From Hevea brasiliensis (lineage: Eukaryota; Streptophyta; Magnoliopsida; Malpighiales; Euphorbiaceae): a stretch of DNA of 64,000 nucleotides. Position numbers and translations under genes: made by a program. The stretch's first letter is position 1, and each line of letters opens with the position of its first letter. Shown one piece after another: positions 59,024 through 64,000 of the stretch. The DNA lies in contig NC_079503.1 of NCBI RefSeq assembly GCF_030052815.1, positions 61,856,735 to 61,920,734 on the forward strand. The letters run 5' to 3'. The notes beneath the pieces are model-generated. The model was not told the origin of the DNA and made no database searches. It worked only from the letters and a program-made list of their open reading frames with translations.

Positions 59024-60353
59024 ACAAGATTAGGAAGTAGAATTTATAACCAGGAGTGGGAGATGTTACGGAAATGATGACGCAAAAAAGAAGAAGGGGA
59101 AAGTAAAAATGGGAGAGCCACAAGAAAATATGGAAGAAGGGGCTGTAAGGGTTGAGAAAAGGGAACCTAGTGAAAAGAAAGAAGAAGAGGAACTGCTACT
59201 ACAGATCATGAAACGAAGTGAATATGACATCATTGAGCAATTAGGAAAGACACGCTCGAATTTCCTTGCTGTCATTGATTTTAAGCTCGGAAGTGCATCA
59301 CCATGCCTTGCAAAAAGTTCTCGACCAGGCCTTTGTGACCCCCGACATCACACCGGGGCAATTTGAGAAAATAGTTAGGCAAATTCAAGCATTCAATTTT
59401 GTTACTTTCTCGAAAGATGAAGTAGACTCGGCTGGCTTGAAGCATACCAAAGCTCTGCATGCGACAGTTAAGTGTAAGGGGTGCATAGTCGCTAAAGTTC
59501 TAATTGATAATGGATCTGCCCTCAATATCTTGCCTAATTCCACCTTAGCAAAACTACCTATTGATCCATCAGCCTTGCGCCAAAGTGCCATGGTAGTAAG
59601 AGCCTTTGACGGTACAAAGAGAGAGGTACTAGGGGACATCGATTTGCCGCTTCAGATCGGGGCATGCACTTTTAACATCACTTTCCAAGTAATGGATATT
59701 AAGCCAGTATACACCATGTTGTTGAGGAAACCCTGGATCCATTCGGTAAATGTGGTACCTTCAACTTTGCATCAGAGGATCAAATACATCATGAGCAGTA
59801 AAATCATCACAGTAAGAGGGGAGGAAGCCATGCTAGTCACTAAGCATCAATCGATTCCTTATGTAGAAACAACCGAAAGATCCTTGGAAAGTTCTTTCCA
59901 AGCACTGGAGTTACAAGGAACTACTCTGAAGGATGAAGGAGCTGCGGTAATTGTTGCAAAGGTGATGTTGAAGAGTGGCTATGAAAAAGGCAAGGGATTG
60001 GGCACTGCATTACAGGGGATTATTGAGCCTATACCAGCTATTCAGAAGATCAGTCGCTTCGGCTTGGTATATGATGAAGATGCTTTAGTGGATGGAAGAT
60101 TTTGGATGAGGAATATGCTCAAGGATCAAAGGTTTGACAGAACATTCGGGAAAGTGAAAGTTGTCCCAAAAATCACAGATGTTTTCAACAAACCAATCAT
60201 CGAGAATCCAGAAGAAAGTGAAGAGTCTCCTTTAAAACCATCCATTGATGTCATACAACTAGACTCCATGTCCGAGGCGCTGATTTCACTAATCGCTGAA
60301 GGGCAAGAGCTTGATAATTGGGAAGCAGAAGATATCCCTGTGCTTAATCTCGA
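59024..60353 (+). pseudogene. PR: Protease and G-patch, copy B
   Basis: 59109-59255 codes for the acidic/Lys linker ('EEELLLQIMKRSEYDIIEQL'). A 2 bp deletion near 59252 shifts the frame, and 59266-60353 is then fully open. Retropepsin active site 'VLIDNGSALNILP', 'VVRAFDGTKREVLGDIDLP', 'MLLRKPWIHSVN' (copy A has the usual 'LLGRPW'), G-patch 'MLKSGYEKGKGLGTALQGI'. It ends with an acidic segment at the splice donor CTCGA|GTAAAG. The only inactivating lesion I see is the frameshift; the G->R change in 'LLGRPW' may also matter. Confidence 0.88.
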
Positions 60354-60541
60354 GTAAAGTACATTTTGTTATCAACACTTGATCATTCTGTCTATGCTGA
60401 CAAGTGTAATGCTGTAAATGGACCATTTTTTTTATGATAAAAGTATTGATAAATTAATAGCGCATTTTGTGTCCAATTCTCTTTTCCTAATAGCGCATTA
60501 AAATCCATTTTTTTTAATATACTCCACTTTCATTTCTCCAG
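60354..60541 (+). other. 188 bp intron between protease/G-patch and RT, copy B
   Basis: Donor CTCGA|GTAAAG, AT-rich body, acceptor CTTTCATTTCTCCAG. Removal joins the two coding parts exactly in frame, and 28 sense codons lead to the frame at 60627; unspliced, a TAA at 60355 ends the first protein. It is therefore a regulated switch between Gag-Pro and Gag-Pro-Pol, as known for Ogre-type elements. Confidence 0.78.
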
Positions 60542-61811
60542 GGCCATTGACCAATCCATACCTAATAATTCAATTGACTCTGAAATTCCATATGTTAACT
60601 TTGAAATTCCCATAACTGCCATTGGTTTGAGTGATTCCGAAGAAGAGTATGTAGAAGAACAGGGCGAAAGAGATGAACCTTCCCTGGTGCCTTGTAGGAA
60701 TGAAATGCACACCATAAATCTAGGGACTGAGGAAATGAAAAGGGAACTTAAGGTCGTGAATAACAGAGAATTAGAGAGTATGGTCAGTTTGCATAAGGAA
60801 TTCATTGATGTATTCTTGTGGAGCTATGATGACATAACAGGATTGGATCCTCAGATAGTAACACATAAAATCCCTCTGATTCTTGGGACGATTCCAGTGA
60901 AACAGAAGTTGAGAAGAATGAACCCCGACATGCTGCTCAAAGTTAGGGATGAAGTCAAAAAGCAGTATGATGTAGGATTCCTAGAAGTGGTGAAATACAC
61001 CCAGTGGATAGCTAATGTTGTCCTTGTAATGAAGAAGGATGGAAGAGTAAGGGTATGTGTTGATTACAGGGATTTTAATAAGGCAAGCTTGAAGGATGAT
61101 TTTTCTCTCCCACACATAGATGTGCTGGTAGACAATGCTGTAGGGCTGGGAAGATGTTCATGTATCGATGGGGCATCGGGGTATAACCAAATCCCCATGG
61201 ATGAGGGGGACAAAGACAAAACTGCTTTTATCACCCAGTGGGGGGTATTTTGCTATCGGGTGATGCCCTTTGGATTAAAGAATACTGGAGCTACCTACCA
61301 ACGCACCATGGTCACATTATTCCACGACATGATGTACAACGAAGTAAAAGTATATGTGGATGATATGATCATCAAATCCAGAGAGGCAGAAAGTCAAGCA
61401 CGGGTGTTGAGAAAGGTGTTCGAAAGGCTCAGGAACTATCAACTGAAGCTGAACCCGGCTAAGTGTGTGTTTGGGGCCAAGTCTGGTAAGCTATTGGGAT
61501 TCATAGTAAGCGAGAAGGGAATAGAAGTGGATCCAGACAAAGTTCGAGCCATTCAAGAAATGCCATCCCCAAAGATAGAAAGGGAGGTGCGTAGTTTCCT
61601 GGGAAAACTGAACTACATTTTGAGATTCATCTCCAATCTCACTACTAAAGCTAAGCCCATTTTTAAACTACTCAAGAAGAATAACACTGCCCAGTGGGAT
61701 CAAGTTTGTCAAGAGGCTTTTGAAAAGATTAAACAGTACCTGTCAAATCTGCCAATATTAGTTCCTCCAGTGACGGGAAGGCCATTGACTTTGTACATGG
61801 CAGTTCAATAA
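60542..61811 (+). pseudogene. RT: Reverse transcriptase, copy B
   Basis: Open from the acceptor to 61811. Blocks: 'SDSEEEYVEEQGERDEPS' linker, 'KKDGRVRVCVDYRDFNKAS', 'SCIDGASGYNQIPM', 'YRVMPFGLKNTGATYQRTM', 'YVDDMIIKS' at 61353-61364, 'KLLGFIVSEKGIEVDPDKV', and the connection domain. The RT domain itself has no stop. The frame ends at TAA 61809 (copy A has CAA), within the first RNase H. Confidence 0.93.
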
Positions 61812-62738
61812 AGTTCGATGGGATGTGTGCTCGGAGAACACGATGACACAGGGAGAAAGGAAAAAGCCATTTACTATCTAAGCAAAAAATTCAACAAATG
61901 CGAGTCGAGATACTCATTCCTAGAGAAAACTTGTTGTGCATTGGCATGGACAGCAAATCGACTCAAGCACTACATGTTGAATCATAAAACATGGCTCATC
62001 TCCATAATGGACCCAATCAAGTATGTATTTGAAAGTCTGTTCGTGCCAGGAAGGATAGCAAAATGGCAGGTCATACTTTCTCAATATGACATTGTCTACA
62101 TGACCAGAAAGGCTGTGAAAGGAAGCGTGATTGATCTCCTAGCAGAAAACCCGATCCAGGATTATGAAGCCCTGGATTTTGAATTCCCCGATGAGTATAT
62201 TAATGAAGTCAGCAGTGATAACAAAGAACCGAATTATGTATGGGAAATGTATTTTGATGGAGCAGTCAATTTGTCCGGTAATGGGATTGGGGCAGTTTTG
62301 ATATCCCCAGATGGAAAACACTTCCCAATAGCTATCAAGCTAAGGTTCAACTGCACCAACAACGTTGTAGAGTATAAAACCTGTGTGATGGGTTTACAAA
62401 CTGCCATTGAAATGAAGATCAAGAAATTAGAGGTGTACAGAGATTCAGCCTTGATCATTTACTAAGTCAAAGGGGAATGGCAAACTAAAGACCCGAAACT
62501 GATCCCGTATCAAAAGTATCTCCCAGGATTGATCAAGAAATTTGAAGAGATTTCCTTCACTTACCTTAACCGTGACAAGAACCAATTCGCCGATGCCTTA
62601 GCCACTCTAGCTATCATGACTCAGATGGAAGAGGGACAGATAACACAAGTGTTACAAATCAAAGCAAGGAGTGAGCCGGCGTACCGCTTCATGATCGAAG
62701 AAGAAACAGATGGTAAACCCTGGTATCATGACGTCTAG
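61812..62738 (+). pseudogene. RH: First RNase H (rest) and second RNase H, copy B
   Basis: Same frame as RT. 'GCVLGEHDDTGRKEKAIYYL' and 'MLNHKTWLISIMDPIKYVFE' belong to the first RNase H. The second begins at 'EMYFDGAVNLSGNGIGAVL'. Its catalytic Glu reads Lys here ('VEYKTC'; copy A 'VEYEAC'), so the enzyme is dead in this copy. Later 'VYRDSALIIY' and 'FADALATLA' carry the other acids. A CAA->TAA stop at 62463 and an in-frame loss of one Ala codon near 62130 are seen. It ends at TAG 62736, shared with copy A. Confidence 0.87.
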
Positions 62739-63970
62739 GTCTATATCAAAACCATGGAATACCCTCCCGGGGCAAGCAGAAATGAAAGAAGAATGATCAG
62801 GAGATTAGCACTAGGATACTTTCCCAGTGGTCAAATTTTATACAAAAGGAGCTCTAATGGCCAATTGTTAAGGTGCGTGGATGCAAAAGAAGTAAGGAGG
62901 ATCCTTTTTGAAACTCATGAGGGGAATTACGCTACTCACACCAATGGGCATATGATGGCCAAGCAAATCATGAGACGGGGATATTTCTAGACTACTTTGG
63001 AAAAAGACTGCATTGAGTACTTTTAGAAGTGTCATAAATGTCAAATTTATGCTAATCCGATAAATGTCCCGCCTCATCAGCTTTTTAATCTTGTCTCACC
63101 TTAGCCTTTTGCAAAGTGGGGCATCGACGTAATCGGTCATATTAATCCCAAAGCGTCCAATGGGCACAGGTTCATCTTAGTGGCTATTGACTACTTTTCC
63201 AAATGGGTTGAGGCAATGTCATATGCTCATATCATGCAAAATACATTCCTTAAATTTTTCAAGAATAATGTTATCTGCTGATATGGTCTTCCTAGCGAGA
63301 TTGTCACTGAGAATGCTAAGAATCTGAATGGCCCAAAGATCCAAAATTTATGTGACCAGTACAAAATTCGGCATCTCAATTCATCACCATATCGTCCCCA
63401 AATGAACGCAGCAGTGGAAGCCACTAATAAAATTCTCAAGAGAATAATCAGGAAAATGACCGTTACTTATAAAGATTGGCATGATATGCATCCCTTCTCC
63501 CTTCATGCTTATCGGACCTCCATAAGGACATCGACTGGGGTAACTCTATATTCATTGATCTACGGAATGGAAGCTATTTTATCGATAGAGGTGGAAATTC
63601 CCTCCCTAAGAATTCTAAAAGAGTCGGAAATCTATAAGTTAGAATGGATTCAGTCGAGGTTAGATCAGCTGAATCTAATAGACGAGAAAAAACTAACAGC
63701 GGCGTGTCATGGGCAATTATACCAAAGGAGAATGGCTAAAACATTTACTAAAGACATTCGCTCGTGCAAATTCTAATCGGGAGATATGGTTTTCAAAAAG
63801 ATCCTCCCAAATCAAAATGATCCTTGGGGCAAATGGTTACCAACTTATGAGGGACCTTATGTGGTTCAAAAGATATTTTCTGGCGGTGCACTGATCTTAA
63901 CTCATATGGACGGGGAAGAATTCCCAAGACCCGTGAATGCAGATGCTGTAAAAAGATATTATGCCTAAAA
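62739..63970 (+). pseudogene. INT: Integrase, copy B
   Basis: Zinc domain 'THEGNYATH...KCHKCQ', core 'WGIDVIGHINPK' (first Asp). The second Asp is Glu ('VTENAKN'); the catalytic Glu is in 'AAVEATNKILKRII'. C-terminal part 'WLPTYEGPYVVQKIFSGGAL' with the end at about 63968. Stops at 62988, near 63025 and 63102, at 63279 and at 63774; most are TGG->TAG or CGA->TGA compared with copy A, but the TAA at 63774 is shared. Confidence 0.88.
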
Positions 63971-64000
63971 AAAAATATAGGAGTGAAAACCCAAAAGGGC
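63971..64000 (+). other. Start of 3' untranslated part of copy B
   Basis: A-rich run then GAAAACCCAAAAGGGC to the window edge. The purine tract and 3' LTR are expected further right. Confidence 0.5.

Larger units (their letters stand above)
17943..64000 (+). mobile_element. Tat-like Ty3/gypsy retrotransposon, copy B (3' end beyond window)
   Basis: 5' LTR 17943-28588, primer site 28592, leader, fused extra-ORF/gag 29430-31381, protease/G-patch 59024-60353, intron 60354-60541, RT/RNase H/aRNH 60542-62738, integrase to 63968. Split by two independent insertions: 22681-26726 in the LTR and 31382-59018 between gag and protease. It is the same family as copy A, with closely similar proteins. The internal region ends within the last 40 bases of the window, and the 3' LTR is not seen. 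Confidence 0.9.

Overview
This 64 kb window reads as repeat-dense nuclear DNA of a plant, most likely a eudicot; I see no host gene, rRNA or tRNA gene. The evidence is the content: LTR retrotransposons of the plant Ty3/gypsy Tat type (retropepsin + G-patch, reverse transcriptase, two RNase H domains, integrase), a plant Ty1/copia element, and very long LTRs beginning TGTAACACC with an initiator-tRNA-Met primer site. The species cannot be fixed from the sequence alone.

Layout. (1) 1-17790 is the internal part of an old Tat-like element, 'copy A', entering from the left. A solo LTR of the same family sits in its intron (5004-10951, target duplication TTTAT). A solo LTR of a TGTAACACC family sits in its integrase on the minus strand (13934-17304, GAGCG/GAGTG). 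(2) 17943-64000 is a second member, 'copy B': its 5' LTR (17943-28588, about 6.6 kb without a nested minus-strand solo LTR at 22681-26726, TCCTT), primer binding site at 28592, leader, gag, protease, RT, RNase H and integrase. Its 3' LTR lies beyond the window. (3) Copy B is split between gag and protease by a four-level nest: a solo LTR of the TGTAACACC family (31382-59018, CTCCT) contains a copia element (34736-58351, TGCAC, 2.1 kb LTRs), which contains a 14 kb LTR-internal-LTR-internal-LTR structure (37215-51292, GAATC) made of three 4.45 kb LTRs and two 355 bp non-coding internal segments. Nearly all junctions show TG...CA ends and 5 bp target duplications, so the order of insertion can be read directly.

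How the parts work together. In Tat-like elements the gag/protease/G-patch reading frame is joined to RT by splicing. The 188 bp intron of copy B (60354-60541) joins the two frames exactly, and the older solo LTR in copy A landed inside this same intron. The Tat-like LTR is unusual: its U3 part carries, on the minus strand, a two-exon gene resembling the 'putative gypsy-type transposon' domain proteins and a second small conserved ORF with hydrophobic segments. Each has its own upstream TATA box, and the plus-strand LTR promoter follows. A conserved splice donor downstream of that promoter and a strong acceptor just before the gag ATG suggest a leader intron that removes U5, its tandem repeats and the primer site.

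Almost every coding region is broken, mainly by TGG->TAG, CAA->TAA and CGA->TGA changes, as expected from decay of methylated DNA. Two integrase stop codons are shared by copies A and B, suggesting their common source was already interrupted there and moved with proteins supplied in trans.
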